The notes below the pieces were generated by a model that made no database searches, was not told the origin of the DNA, and was given only the letters and a program-made list of their open reading frames with translations. From Pyrenochaeta sp. MPI-SDFR-AT-0127 (Eukaryota > Ascomycota > Dothideomycetes > Pleosporales > Cucurbitariaceae), in assembly GCA_020747015.1 (NCBI GenBank), contig JAGTJM010000033.1, positions 62,001-126,000 on the forward strand: a stretch of 64,000 bases of DNA. Direction: 5' to 3'. This document shows positions 1 through 12,447 of the stretch, in pieces. The position numbers were made by a program, and so were the translations under genes. How positions within the stretch are numbered: position 1 is the first letter of the stretch; each line of letters opens with the position of its first letter.

Positions 1-3000
1 GAACCTATGCCCGGCTAAGAAGCAAGTCAATATTTAGGGCGAAGGCGTACAAGGGCCCTCGCAAGATGAGTCCATAAAAATGATTGTTCCACTTCGTCTA
101 TACTGAGCCAAAAACAATCAAAGTATCAGATGAAAGACGATGCATAATCTTGGATCTACTATCGGTGAAAGCCTGCTATTGTAGTAAGTACAATTGAAGG
201 TCATGACTGCAAGTGAATGCAACTGCAGATTACGGTCAATGCATGTTCACCTTCCTGGTTGTCATGGCCATTAGCCTTTAAATCCGGTGCTGATTGTCAT
301 CGTCCCACCTCAGCTTTGTACATAAGATTGGGCCGGTCTTTACTAGCAAGGTCCATGATAGATCATTGTTTGATGACCAGACGAAGAAGTAGCAGTTTGT
401 TGTGTCATTGTGGATCTCCGTCCACCCGGCTGTTGGGATGTCATTGTTGGCTCATCGAACAGCGAGGTGCAGCTGCTTAGGCTCAGCTTACACGAAAGAA
501 ACACACACATTTGTGTCCTGTACATTCGACATGGGTCTCCGTGTAATATCGGACTCCGATTGTATCTCAAATAACTTCGCTCTGAAAGAGTATGTGATAC
601 GGACTTTATATTTGGGCACACATGCGATTGGCCAAATCCGCGATAAGATGCACGGTTCCTTGGTCTCCGACTGTGCATATGTGTATTGAGCGCAGTCATT
701 GCGACGTATGCATGTTACCCTAGTGTGGTGCAGTCATACGGTCTCGCAAGGCTGAGAATTACCGGCAGACGTCGAGTATTGGGAGTGCATTATGGTCTGT
801 TCATAGGCCATTTCCTGTCCTCGAATCCGAATTCCCGGGATGCAAAACGTAAGCACATGTATGCAGCAGCTGTGACGAGGTGCAGTAAGCTGCAAGTGAA
901 ATATACTCGGCTGAGCTCTGCATACGGGGCAGTCAAACAGGTGCCGATGCCAGGGCTGCGCTGCGAACATACGAGTAGTTTTGTACTAGAACAGGATGAT
1001 AGGCTTCCGGAACGCGACTCCTATTTTCGCGCTAAGGAAACAAAGTCCTGAGTTGGATTGAAACTTGAAATGTGGCTGTCGTAGGCGCATACTTCCTGGG
1101 CGTCGGAGGAACTTTAATGTGCATCCCCGCGTATCGATAGCGCCAATCTGTTATCAGCCAATCGATCCACAAATCTGCAGCCTGCAGCCAGGGCGGCGTT
1201 GTTTTTTGTAGGACAGTTGATACGCAAGGCACAGTCCTGCGAGATGTAGCGTTCTCAACAGCTGCAGACTAGGTTCCAGTTCCCTGTGAAACTCTCTTCA
1301 GACTGCAACGCTCAAGAAGGTTTGAAGGGCATGGCCACCCAGGCAATGAGCGTTCGAGAAGGGTTCTTCAAGGAAACACTCCTGCGACCTATTATTCGTA
1401 GACAAAAACCTAGAAATCGACGGCTGCCACCATCCTTTGCGAAGTTCAACACGCCAAAGCGCAATGGGATATTGCACGAAGAGTTTCTTGGCGAGCGTCA
1501 GGATGGCGTACAACAGCACCTGGACTGCAACATTGCAAACCCATTACCAGGGACTAAGCAAGCAGGTATCCATGGTGTGACAGACGATCGCATTGTGACA
1601 AACTCTCGGAACACATGCAAGGAGTTGTCGAGGCATACATGCGTTGCTTCAGCACATGGCAAATACCAGTTCTGCCTGAAGCAAGGCTGCTAGTCAGCGG
1701 TGATGGGCACTTTCGCCGGACCGCTGGAGTTGGGCGCCGGCGTACAGCGATCGACAGGGACGAAGCCGAGGTTACGTTGAAGTGAAGTCATGTTGGCTGA
1801 TCGCTATCAAATTCGACACCGCGGACCGCGCGCACAAATGCCTGAACAAGCAGGATCGCTTTGCAATGAGCTTGCATGACGACGGAAACGACAATCCTCT
1901 TGGGGTCTGGCTTGCTTGAAGGAGACGTTGCTGCTTCGAGGATATTTTCCATTAAGGCTTGTGTGAAACGTTGCAACATGCGACCTTCACGAGCCGTATT
2001 TCCTAATAGAGACCAGCTCCACCGGCTAATGCTGTCGTACCGGCTGCGTAGTGCCCCAGTCGGCCCTGTCAATTTGATGACCGGTCCGAAGGTGTGCTCA
2101 TGATTCAGAAAACTCTCCTTTCAACACCATGACATTGGTGCCTTTTTGGCTCGGAGTCAGGTCCGTTGGTGAGCAGCAGCGAGCGGCTTGCGGCTTCTCT
2201 TCCAGCAGCCCGGCGAAACTCCACAGCCAAATTCCACGTGTCGGCAGGGTTAGCTTTGGAGGCGATGATCCTTTCGAGAAGGCAACCCCTGGCTTTTCGC
2301 TTCCATCGGAGTGGACAGCCGCTGCAGATTGCAGTAGCGTGCCCAATGTGGTCAGCGACAGCTTTCGCCAGAATCCACTCTCCGACTCCCCGCAAGCCAA
2401 AGTTCACGATCGCAATTTCGTAAAAAAGTTTTCTGTGGAGAAAGCCGTCAAGAGTCTGACAGGTTTGGGCACAGCGTCGAAAAACGTTCGTAAACGACAG
2501 CGGTGCTGCTGGCAATTGTGCTGCTGTGCGAGCCGGGCGAATGCTGGATATGCCTCACTTGTGGAGGTATGCGTGAGCCGCCTTGGGCTGTCACTGCTAA
2601 TGCTCATTAGTCGATGAGCAGATGAGGCTTGGACTACGTTCGCGAAATGCAGCCTGAGTAGCTTCAGGCAATTCTTGCAGATGCCATTGTGCTGTGTTGG
2701 GCATTGGGACGATCAGCCGAGAGGCGTGCCAGTCAAAGCTCCCAGGACAGTGTGCGCAAACGTGAGGCTGGCCAGGGCGAGCAGCAATCATTTCAAGAAC
2801 AAACAATGTCGCGTGGCACTTCGGCTTGTGACTGACTTGTGCGCAGAGGCAGGCGATTTAACGATGGGATGCCTGCAGGAATCTGCGCCTGTTTCAGTGT
2901 GTGAGTCTATTCGTCAGGCCCCTGTCAATACCGCTCAGCAAGGGGGGATTTATCGGCAAGGGTGTAGATCGGACGAATCAGCGGTGCAGACTGGAGGTGA

Positions 3001-4690
3001 ATTATATTATTGGCAGTGGTATCAGAGCGGGCATTCTGGCAGATTGTGAAGGGCCAGCAGTGGCTGGAGATTCGGAGCATCTCCTGAAGATGGGGATAAA
3101 TGGGCGTGGCCGCGATTTCCGTGTCAGAAGCAAGTCGTGGTGCGCGTTGCGGCTTGCGAGGCAGAGAGTCACAGTTGATGACGCAGAGACAGGTTTGAAT
3201 TTTTTTTTCCTTGGACAGAGCACAGAGTCGATTGTGCGTAAGACGTGTCCAGGTAAGGATCCCGGTAGGTGCAGCAGAGTGGCCGCTCACAGAGGTCGGC
3301 GGCAGCTTGCAGGGCGTCTGTGTGGTTGGAGCGCGGAAGGCTTGCAGCGATCCGATGGAAGCTCCAATGCGACATGTCTGAAGTAGACGCGGCCAAATTT
3401 CGCGCAAGCGGGCAATGGGACACGGTGCCGGCGACGCATTTCAGACGTCCAAGGACAGCAATGGTTGCAACCATGTCGCGGTTGTGAAGGGGACAGGCTG
3501 GCAGTGACATGCACGACACTCATGGGTAAGCCCCCCCCCAATGCCGCCCGCTTCCACGCTGCTCTTCCAGAACAATAGCCAGGCGAGATTCTGGTGGCGC
3601 CGAGGGCTCCACCCACGGCGGCGGCCCACGCCCTCATTACGGTAGCCAGCGGTGCTGCGTCGTCGTGTCGTGTGAATCGCAGCCATTATTCAGAAGGGGG
3701 TGCGGGTGTTGCCTTGGAGGGCGCCGTCTGTTTACACGGGACGGTCGTCGCTGCCCTTTGACCACGGAGCAGAGGGCGCGAGAGGCAGGCGCAGCCCCGT
3801 CTGCGGACAATGAGCCCACGTGGGCAGAGTGGCAGAGGCAGTCGCGATAGAGGCACGAAAAAAACAATGCGCTGCTGCAGCATGTCCGCACGCCCACATG
3901 CAAGCATACCAGCATGCCAGCATACCAGTACCAGCAATCCCAAAACATGCTCCTGACCACCACCACCGCAACCTCGACGCTCCCAGCAACCTGGGCGACG
4001 GATGGGAGTGGACGGAGCACGGCTGCGGTGGTGTTGATTCAGCAAGAGGCAAGTGGGCCCCTCGGGGAAGGAGTCCCGCGGCTGGTGAGGCGTTTCCAAC
4101 CTTCTAGCATATGCTTCTGGCGCGGAGCCAGCAGGCGCGGCACGGCGAGTCGAAGGCCAGTCAAAGCAGCGAGCAAGCACATACACACACGGCAGGGCGC
4201 TGGAAGGTGTCGCGCTGACGCTGTCTCATCTAAGCCTGTCTCATGGCCGGACTGCTCCAGCGCGCCGCCGCATGTCGCCCGTCCATTTCTTGCAATGACT
4301 CTTGCTGGGCTGCTGCCCGCAGGCTGCAAGCTGCAGGGCAACCACCAGAATTCTTGGGCGTCGCAACTCGTCTAGCAACGCCCGTCCACCACGCCTCGCA
4401 GGCCAGCATCCCACCGACGGCCGTTGGATTGGCCCTGTACTAGCGCTGCAGGTACACGGCTCTTTAGCGTGTAGCCCAGCAGGGGTCGTAACCTTTCTCG
4501 TGGGCTCAGCTGCGCAGATCACCCTGGCTCCCTGTCTGTCGCCGCACACAATTTCTGGCAGAAGGAGGCCCGGTTTGGTCGACAGGGAGCTAGTTGAAAC
4601 AGCCCCGAAAGACCCGTCGCTCCCGGAACGTAGTCTGCGCTTTGCTTCTTGAGCACAGTCGCTCATTTTATTGTCTCGTCGGCAGGCCAA
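1..4690. other. No supportable gene
   Basis: Many overlapping open frames of 60-160 codons exist on both strands, but none shows a recognisable domain, and several begin without ATG or overlap each other in GC-rich sequence. I see no convincing exon chain, RNA gene or repeat element. The right part (about 3.5-4.6 kb) is GC-richer, with CAG/CTG-type short runs. It may be upstream regulatory DNA for the CT-rich leader that follows. Confidence 0.5.
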
Positions 4691-6414
4691 GCCTCGTTGG
4701 CAAGTCAGTTACAGGCCCCCCTTATTCTAGTCAGAATATATTCAGCCCAGCGCGCCCTCTCGGAATTTCTACTTTCATCTTCACTCCCTTTGAGCTTTCC
4801 ACTCATTCCTCTCTCACTCTCACTCTCGCTCTCTCACCCAGCAAGCTGCAAGCCAGTCCACTGGAACACGACACTATCTAATCAAACTCATCTTGTTACC
4901 GCGGCTACTCTCCGTATCGCCTTGACCTGGACGCTCGTCGACCACCACACTCGTTCCTCTCGTAACTTTTGGCTCTTCTTGCACACGCCGCTTGCTCGGC
5001 CGCCGCTGACACGCTGTATTCCTCAATTTGTAAGTCAATCCGCTGCTTTCGCCCCGTCCTTGTCCGTCATAAATGTGGACCCATGTTCTAACCTATAAAA
5101 AAGCAGACGACACATTCACCAACAACATGATACTCAGAGAATCAGAATCCAACAACATGGGACGCGGTGCTTACGACACAACTGGCACACCAAAGCCGCC
5201 GCCGCCACCACCAAAATAAAACAATCGTGCTGTCGCCTTTCAACGGACTATCGCGTCTCTTGCGCTTGAATCTCTACCAACTTTTGCTGCCGCAATCTCT
5301 ACCAGAGTGCGACTCTGTCTGTTGTTCCGTTGGGAGCAGAGGGATGACATGCAATGCGTCGTAAGTGACAAGTCACGCTTTGCCTTGCATGAATACCCTG
5401 ACTAACCAATATCTTACTGCAGCCCTATAACCTCTCTCACCACACTCGCTATCCCCGGCATAGCCCATCTCATTTACTGGCGCCTCTCCTTCATCCCACC
5501 TACCTTCGGGATTACGCCTATTTAATAATCAGCGACCACTTCGCTTCGTCCAGCCGCCTAATACCCCTTCGTTTACCGGTTTCCGTCCAGCGTTATCGAG
5601 CGACCTCTCACAATCCCTGTATCCCCCTTGCGTCTCACGTTCAGCGACATCATCTCCTTACGGCAAAAGTACTCTTTTTTTTCACCCGGCGTTTATAGAC
5701 TAGGATGGGCCCAGGCATAGATACCAAAAACGGACTTTCTTCTTTTCTTTTCGGGCAACAGCATATCTGGGTAGATTTCCATTGCAGCCCTCATCGGCTT
5801 ACAAGCATGGATCCTTTGTATTATAGCTCGGCGGGCTGGCTGAATCAACCAGGTTCACGATCAGCACTGACGATTTGCATTCATAGGACGGCCATCTATG
5901 ACTGGCATAGATGGGTCGCCATACCGTGGCTTTTGGACTAGACAGAGTGCCTGGGTTTCGAAATGGTGTCTCGCGACACAGCTGGCAGTATAGACTAATT
6001 GCAATTGAAAACTTCCATTCTCGCAAACATGAACACTTTTATCTCGCCCGTGACCTATGTCGTCGTTCTGAACAATTGTGCCGTTGCTGTCACACAGGTG
6101 GCGCCGCCGCCGATCTCCGCTTCGGAAAGATCGAGAGGTCCTGGGCGTCGACATGCTGGTACCGATCTGTTTCGAGGCGGTGCTGGAGGGCCGGCCCTTG
6201 GTTGTACTACAGCTAAAGGCTCCACAAGACGTTACCGGCGCTGGAAATGGAAGCCGCGAGGCTTGGCGGAGTGGAGACAGCCAAACTACCCAACTGCAAC
6301 CTCACCATAGCTTCCAGTGCCGACCACAACGCTGCGGAGCCACCAGCGTTACCACTACCAACATCACCATCAGCTCTACTTGCCTACCCAAGGCTGCAGT
6401 GCACAGCTTGCGTC
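4691..6414 (+). other. CT-rich transcribed-leader-like region with a consensus intron
   Basis: From about 4.79 to 5.0 kb the plus strand is strongly pyrimidine-rich, as at many fungal transcription starts, and TATAAAAAA occurs at 5095. An intron of textbook form lies at 5361-5422: GTAAGT donor, TGACTAAC branch sequence at 5399-5406, and CAG acceptor 16 nt later. No long reading frame spans it. It could be the 5' untranslated leader of the ARPC5 gene beginning at 6415 or an independent non-coding transcript. The sequence between 5423 and 6414 shows no domain I recognise. Strand and splicing are inferred from consensus signals only. Confidence 0.35.
5157..5219 (+). CDS. Possible 20-codon small ORF in the leader, proline-rich end
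   Basis: A short ATG-to-TAA frame encodes 20 residues. It starts M-G-R-G-A-Y-D and ends in six consecutive prolines followed by lysine. It lies just downstream of the CT-rich segment and upstream of the consensus intron at 5361-5422, so it would sit in exon 1 of any spliced leader transcript. It could be an upstream ORF regulating a downstream frame, a real micropeptide, or chance. There is no homology evidence, and the low confidence reflects that. Confidence 0.18.
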   Translation: MGRGAYDTTGTPKPPPPPPK

Positions 6415-7472
6415 ATGGCGAACATCAACTGGCGGACGATTAACATTGACGCCTTGGATCCGGACAGCCCCGCCAATTTCGACCTTAGCTCACTCACTCC
6501 CGCCGTTGCGCCCGTCTCGACTGCCGATGTGCAGAACACTTCACAGCAAATACGACAGCTGCTGAGAGGTGGAGATAATGAGGGTGCCCTCCAAGGTGCG
6601 CTGGAGACGCCGCCATATGGCGCCGACGACAAAGGGAAGGTACGTTGCGGGTTACTCCCTCAAAACCACCTCCAGCAACACGACAGTGTTATCGTTTGAC
6701 CACAATGGTCCGCCATCGTCAATTGTCTTTCCGTATTCGTCCTTTGGTGGTCACGTTCGCGACCGTGACTCTGGCGTTGGGCTACCGATGACCAGGACGA
6801 GCTCCTGTGTATTACACAATCATATGGAAAGGGGGACAAAGGCTGACAAGTTTCACCGCTCTGTAGGAGACCCACCTTGCGACCGTAATCGAAATTCTAC
6901 AATCTATACGGCAGTCGGATATGTCACCGATACTGAGCCGGATATACAGTGCGCCGGGTGGTACAGAGGCATTGGATGTACTGATGAAGTACATGTACGT
7001 CGCACTTCTCTTGCGCATCTACCAGGGCCTAGATAGCTCGAACCCCTTCATTAGTGGCTCACGGCATATCGACTTCTGTCTGTCCCAATCACCGCACCAC
7101 AAGACGAGTACTGAATGCGCCTCGCTGACGGTTGTCACTGTATAGTTATAAAGGCATGGCACAAGCGTCTCCAGCCAACACCACACGCAACATTACCCCC
7201 CAGGCCACTGGTTTCTCACAAATCCACTCGCGCGGTGGAGGTGAGGGCGGTGGCCAGGCTATGAGCGTACTGCTCAGCTGGCACGAAAAGGTACGATCCC
7301 ACGCTCCTTTCCGCCCGTCGCACCGTGCTCTTCGCAGCCTGAACGATCCCCTTCCCACCAGCCACAACTGACTTGCCATCCCTCGTTACTTGTACTAATA
7401 AGGCCACAGCTTGTCGAGATAGCTGGCCCAGGTTCCATTGTGAGAGTCATGACAGATCGGCGTACTGTTTGA
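6415..7472 (+). CDS. ARPC5: Actin-related protein 2/3 complex subunit 5 (p16-Arc)
   Basis: This is a subunit of the Arp2/3 complex, which nucleates branched actin filaments at endocytic patches and hyphal tips. Four exons join in frame to 186 aa: 6415-6639, 6867-6994, 7146-7290, 7410-7472. The introns are 227, 151 and 119 nt with GT/AG ends. The N-terminus has the family INWRTINIDALDPD motif. The middle exon has H-L-A-T-V-I-E-I-L and the PGGTEALDVLMKY segment. Exon 3 gives YKGM followed by a GEGGGQAMSVLLSWHEK stretch. The end reads GPGSIVRVMTDRRTV, matching the family C-terminus. Length fits fungal ARPC5. The start is the first ATG, immediately ahead of the conserved N-terminus. The long first intron is larger than usual here but both ends are clean. 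Confidence 0.93.
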
Positions 7473-9517
7473 ATAAATAGCCATTATCGCAACCACTTGG
7501 ATGCGTCCCCCCCAATATCGAGGCGGAAAATTAGATTGTTAGCTTCATGGCCAAAGCTAGCGTCCACCAAAACTAGGGCGCAGTAGCTGCCCAAAAGCAA
7601 TTCATGAGTAGAAACACATCCCGTGTGGCCAACCTGCCTACCTTGATCGTTCACACTTGCAAGCAAGATTGATGCCCGCTATTTTCTGACACACAAGGCC
7701 CGAGACGGAGAAATTGCAACCTTGACAATCTTCATCAGGTTTTCAAGTTCTTCCACTGCGCCGCGAACCATGTCCTTGCAATTTTCCAGAACGCAGCGCA
7801 TTGACGTCCCCTTTTTTGCCGGGCATCCAGAATCCTTCTTCAGCCTTATAACAGCAACGATATTCCTTCCATACAGATCCCCATTTCCCAGCCACTTATT
7901 TCGCGGCGACGGAGTCTCCGCAACGCTGAGTCAAGGCACGCTTAATCTCGAGGTCCGTTAAAGCGGCAAGCTTGTGGACGCGGCATAGCTTCCATGCAAG
8001 GCACTAGCGTCCACGCCCGTCACCGGATAGGGAATGTCCTCATGTTTCGAACGCTAACTCGCATGCAGTAACTTTTGAGAGCGTTGAGAGATGAAACGCG
8101 CTCTTCTTCAAAATAGACGTCAAACTTGACTGATGAAGTGAAACAGCGGACATCCTGCAACGTATTGTGCCCTGTTTGTCGAGGCAGCTAGATACAAACA
8201 GGCCTACCGATACCCGTCCAACCCACGTTGTTCGCTCAGACGCAAGGACGGCCAAGCTTGTTTCTTGTTTGATGCTCAAACACGCTCCCAGAGGGACGTC
8301 ATTCATACGTAAGGCTCTGGCGAACCGAATCTCTGGGTATGCCCTGTTGGACACCTGCAAAGCTCACTTTGCTCCACAATGTTAGGACGCCGCTTCTACC
8401 ATTGTAAAGCTTCCATGCTATCCTTGTGGCTTCGCATTCGCTCTGACTTTACGTTACGATGTAATAATGACGGACCCGAAACCGCCCGCTGTGCCATAAC
8501 CGAGCATGATGAATCAAGGACGGTGCCTCACATGACTTCCATGCAATGCATAAGGCATGGATCCCTCAACGTCAGGACCGACGGCGCGGATTGACAACGT
8601 GGAAATGACATGCAGATGCCGGTGCATTATCAATCTATCAGTTCTGCGTTCCTGCCTTGACACCTGACGAAACTCGAGTATCACATCCTTCATCTCGTTT
8701 GTGTCAGCACACATTTACTCGAAATTGCATCTCATACCGGTTTCATTGCCTCGGCCTTTTGTATTTGTCCCACTGCCCGTCCCGTTGCGCCACCTTGGCG
8801 ATCCTGCAAGCACATGCAAGATCACTTACGCTCGGGCACCAAAATCCCACATGCAAAACGGTCTGCCAGCATGTGAATCATCATCATCGCCTTCTCCACC
8901 AGGGTCAAGTCCTTCTTCACGTTCCCAATGTCACAGACTGAATCCCAGGTCAGGTCCCCTGCATGCAGACGCTTCTCATTTTCTTTTCGATGAAAACCCA
9001 CGCGGGTGGGTGGGGTATAAGTCGATCGGTCAATTTTCGTTTGTGGCGCACGGGAACCGTATTAGGGGCACAAGCGGGTACTGTTATACCGGTATTTCTC
9101 TACTAATTTGAGTGGCTGTATACAGTGAGTGGGACGTGGGGCCTACTTATTAGTATCTTTCATCTCTTATCAGTCAGACTATGTTTTGTTTTATATTCAT
9201 ATATCGATACTCGTCTCTCACACACCATGATAACAGCGCCAAGGATGGCAGACACAGATATACAGATGTATCACTGAAAGGAGCAGGGAATAGAGCAATC
9301 ATAATCTTTTTGTTCTTCTTCCAACACCGATTCCGGATAACTTTCCTAGTCAGACCCAATGCCTGCTCTACGTTAATCTAGACGATCAAGAATACATGAG
9401 AGTCTATGCCCTCACTAAAATGAATGTTCCTTCGTCCACCATCGGTCAGATTCATACCAGGATCGATAATATTTTATCATTTGACCAAAAAAACTGTAAA
9501 CAAGGTGCCTTAATGCA
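7473..9517. other. Intergenic, no gene seen
   Basis: This 2 kb gap lies between the convergent ends of ARPC5 (plus) and the membrane-protein gene (minus). Only short, unsupported frames occur on either strand. I see no repeat, RNA gene or transposon signature. Both neighbouring 3' untranslated regions must lie here. Confidence 0.5.
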
Positions 9518-10605
9518 TCACACAGCGCTATACTGTGGATTTGCGGGCTCAAGGCCTTCATGTGAACCCTCGTCTTTTGCATGTGTCTGTCCTAGCTGTG
9601 CAGCAGCCGTGGCATCGGTCGCTGAGTCTGCTAAGCTTGTGGTCTTCTCGTTTACTGGCTTCGCAACGCTGTCACGTGTACGTGCGTGCGTGGACTTTGG
9701 ACCATAGGCGTCGATGTGGGCTAACGAACGCCAGAGAAGGTATGTGCTGCAAGGAGGTCAGCTGCTGAAGTTCTAGAGGAAGAAGAGACTGAAAACATGC
9801 CTTGCATAGGTGAACACCATCCCTGGCCACAAGAAAACGACACTTGCAATCGCTCGTCCATTGTCTCGATACCGTAACGGACTCCCACCATATAACGACA
9901 GCAACTTTTGTCCCTCCTCGGCATTCGTCCCGGTCACAAAGGCACTTCGTGTCGCAACAATATCTGTATATGCGAGCGCGCAGGACAGCGTAAGCATGCA
10001 TGCAAATATAGAACAGATCTTCCAGGCCATCTTCACGGATGGTGACTCGTGTCGCTCCGGCCAGAATAGATCGAAGAAAAATGCACTACCGAAGATAGTA
10101 GCGACGTAAACTCCAACGAAGATGTTGTAAGAGGCAATTCCTATGAAGTCGTTGTTGTGAACAGTCACATTCGCGTTCAGTCGTGAAACGAACTTTTGTT
10201 GGTCGACGTAGTCTGCTGGGACGTTAGTATTTGCATATCGAGCGATATTCGAACATCCTCAGTGAGGGCAACAAACATACCAGATAATGCAGCTGTCCCC
10301 AAGCTCTCGCTTACAACACAGAATATCATTGCAAGTTGATAGATGATGAACCTTGTCCGGCGCAGATGATACTCGTTGTTCCACATGTAGCTGTTCTTGA
10401 ATTTGCCCCATTGCATCTCGTGGAGATCGAGGCCCCATATTACTGCCATTCTGGCTGCCAAGGTGTACAGGTTCGGTTCTCTGGGGTAGGAGTAGAAAAA
10501 ATGGCCGTGCTCAGGTGGTGCCGTGTAGAGTTGGTGGTGGACAACTGGAAAGTAGGGCCCTGGCAATCGAGTGAAAACGTGACAGGCAAGCAGTTGCTTC
10601 GACAA
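9518..10605 (-). CDS. Uncharacterised four-helix membrane protein
   Basis: Three exons join to 322 aa: 10605-10281, 10215-9801, 9746-9518. Intron 1 (10280-10216) has GTATGT, a perfect TACTAAC branch and CCAG. Intron 2 (9800-9747) has a GC donor (AAG|GCATGT), a CTGAC branch and TTGCAG, so it is a GC-AG intron. Splicing it out restores a conserved-looking VFTYAS..YLLWRS helix that otherwise ends abruptly. Hydrophobic segments lie near residues 85-107, 128-153, 164-190 and 222-246. The soluble N-terminus contains PYFPVVHHQLYTAP and WGLDLHEMQWGKFKNSY, and the tail is polar. I recognise no named family and assign no function. The first 15 residues are the least certain part. Confidence 0.7.
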
Positions 10606-12447
10606 TCTATCCTTTAATGGTAATAATTATGGCCTAATGTAAGGACATTCCAAGCCAAGGCCCGATATACAGGCAAGGGCGGCCAAGAACAAAGTGGATT
10701 TGACTCGAGAAGCCGCTTTTTGAACACTACGTAGCTATCACAAATCACCTTGTTATCTCCGTACGAGCTCCAGTCCATACTACATCACGCACAAATAAGC
10801 ACACGAACCGCTGCATAGCGTTGTCGATCATGCGCCATTCTCGCCCAAGGCTATTCTTCGCTGAGCTTATTCTGACCCTCCCCGGTGACCACCGAACCAA
10901 TTGGAGTGAGGCTTTGTACGCATGCAGTATTCATCAGCGTTCCCGGCAGGTCCCGGCAATATGATGGATTGATTTTATGTAGAGGGGAAGAGGTGATTGG
11001 CAAAGAGGTTGCATGCGGACACTCGCTACGTCATAGTTAACTAAGCGAAAAATGCGCGAAGCTTTTGTGACGAAGAGGCTACTGAAAGCGCCATCAGCCT
11101 AGAGACTCTGACCCATGCACGATGTAAGTGACTTGGCTGGGGTAGAGACCAAACTTTCTTGCAATAGACACTGCTTCGACCAAGTATCAGGAAAATTACG
11201 GTTGATTTGTCTGTCTTCTAAATGAAGCAGACAAAAGATGCAGGAGGGTTAGGTGTCATTTCATTGGAGTATCACAATAGAACAGGCGATCTGTGGAAGT
11301 TCAAAGATAGCAATCTCAATCATGATATTGTATTCACAAGGATTAAGCAAAGCCATATTATGAACGACTTGCGATATATTCCTAGAACGTCGATTACTCG
11401 GACAATAACATGAATCATGGCTTCAGCGATTGTGACGAAAATAAACACATCTAGATGGAAGAATGTTGCAGACCAAATACCTTAATCGATAAGCGGTATT
11501 GTGAATAGGACGGATACAAGTAATGTTACAACGCCCAGCATGAGCACGAAGAAGCAGAAGACCATCAACTCGTGCTTCATAAAAAGTAATAAGCGACAGA
11601 ATGTATCAAATAATTTCAGTGGAGTGACTAATCATGTCGTAAGCCCCGAGGGCATTCTTCATGATCTTGCTGGCGGGTTGGCTTATGATATTGCTTAGCC
11701 CAGGAGACTTTCTCTCCATGTCGCCAATTCTGTCCAGGAAGACCAGACGTCCCTCTCTTTGTAATAGTGCCAAGGGTTGCAGGGTATGCTCGATAGGCAG
11801 TCTATCTAGAGGCAACCTTTAGCATGCATACCGAGCCCACGAAGGCCAGGTTTGGTATTCACAGTGGAGCAATTGACATGGTGAGATTTCCAGTATTTCA
11901 GCTGCAAGCCCGTATAGTAGTCGTCAAACTCAATAACTTCATCTTGTTTTGGTTTGTCAGGCCACAGGTATATTAAGATAAGATGACTTTATACCTTTTA
12001 CATGAATTTAGTGATCTCCATGCTTCCCATTCACTCATCAGCATGGATGCTAGCTGAAGGAAAAAAAAATGAAAATTGCGAACGAGAAGCGACAGGAGAC
12101 ATCAGTATCAACAGGCAAATGAGGACAGGACATAAATCAATTAGCGAATCCTAGACATGTACAGGTAGTACCAGTTAGCAACAGAATTTCACGCACTCAG
12201 GTAACGGCATGGCCTAGTGAAGCGGGTGATGTATATCATCGCAACAAGACATGACGCATATGTACTTGAGTTGAAATTTGAAAGTATGCCTACTGAGACT
12301 AAATGAAGTGTAGAAGATGCGCGAGCCATTGATTAGTGGTCTACAGTAGTAAGGGCGAAAGGTAGCTGTATTCGATGACCATATTTAGTACAAAGATAAA
12401 TCTATGATACAAGGTCAAGCCTTTTGAGTGACCGAGTGACCATGAGC
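10606..12447. other. Intergenic, mostly without genes
   Basis: This 1.8 kb stretch separates two minus-strand genes. It is AT-richer than the flanks. Apart from the decayed hydrophobic coding remnant described separately (about 11.40-11.85 kb), I see only short frames, no clear RNA gene and no repeats. The 5' flank of the four-helix membrane protein and the 3' flank of the AIM18-like gene are both included. Confidence 0.45.
11400..11850 (-). pseudogene. Possible decayed membrane-protein gene
   Basis: On the minus strand a 69-codon frame (11815-11606) is followed, after a stop and a frame change, by strongly hydrophobic stretches. One is MVFCFFVLMLGVVTLLVSVL (about 11564-11505). Another, after an in-frame TAA, is FIFVTIAEAMIHVIVRVIDV (about 11450-11390). 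Two helix-like segments in one frame separated by a stop look like the remains of a multi-pass protein. It could instead be an intron-bearing gene I failed to splice, or chance. I recognise no family. Confidence 0.2.

Noticed and set aside
2105..4690. Several overlapping frames of 100-160 codons on both strands
   Set aside because: They overlap in all phases in GC-rich DNA, have Cys/Arg/Trp-rich random composition and show no domain or consistent splice chain.
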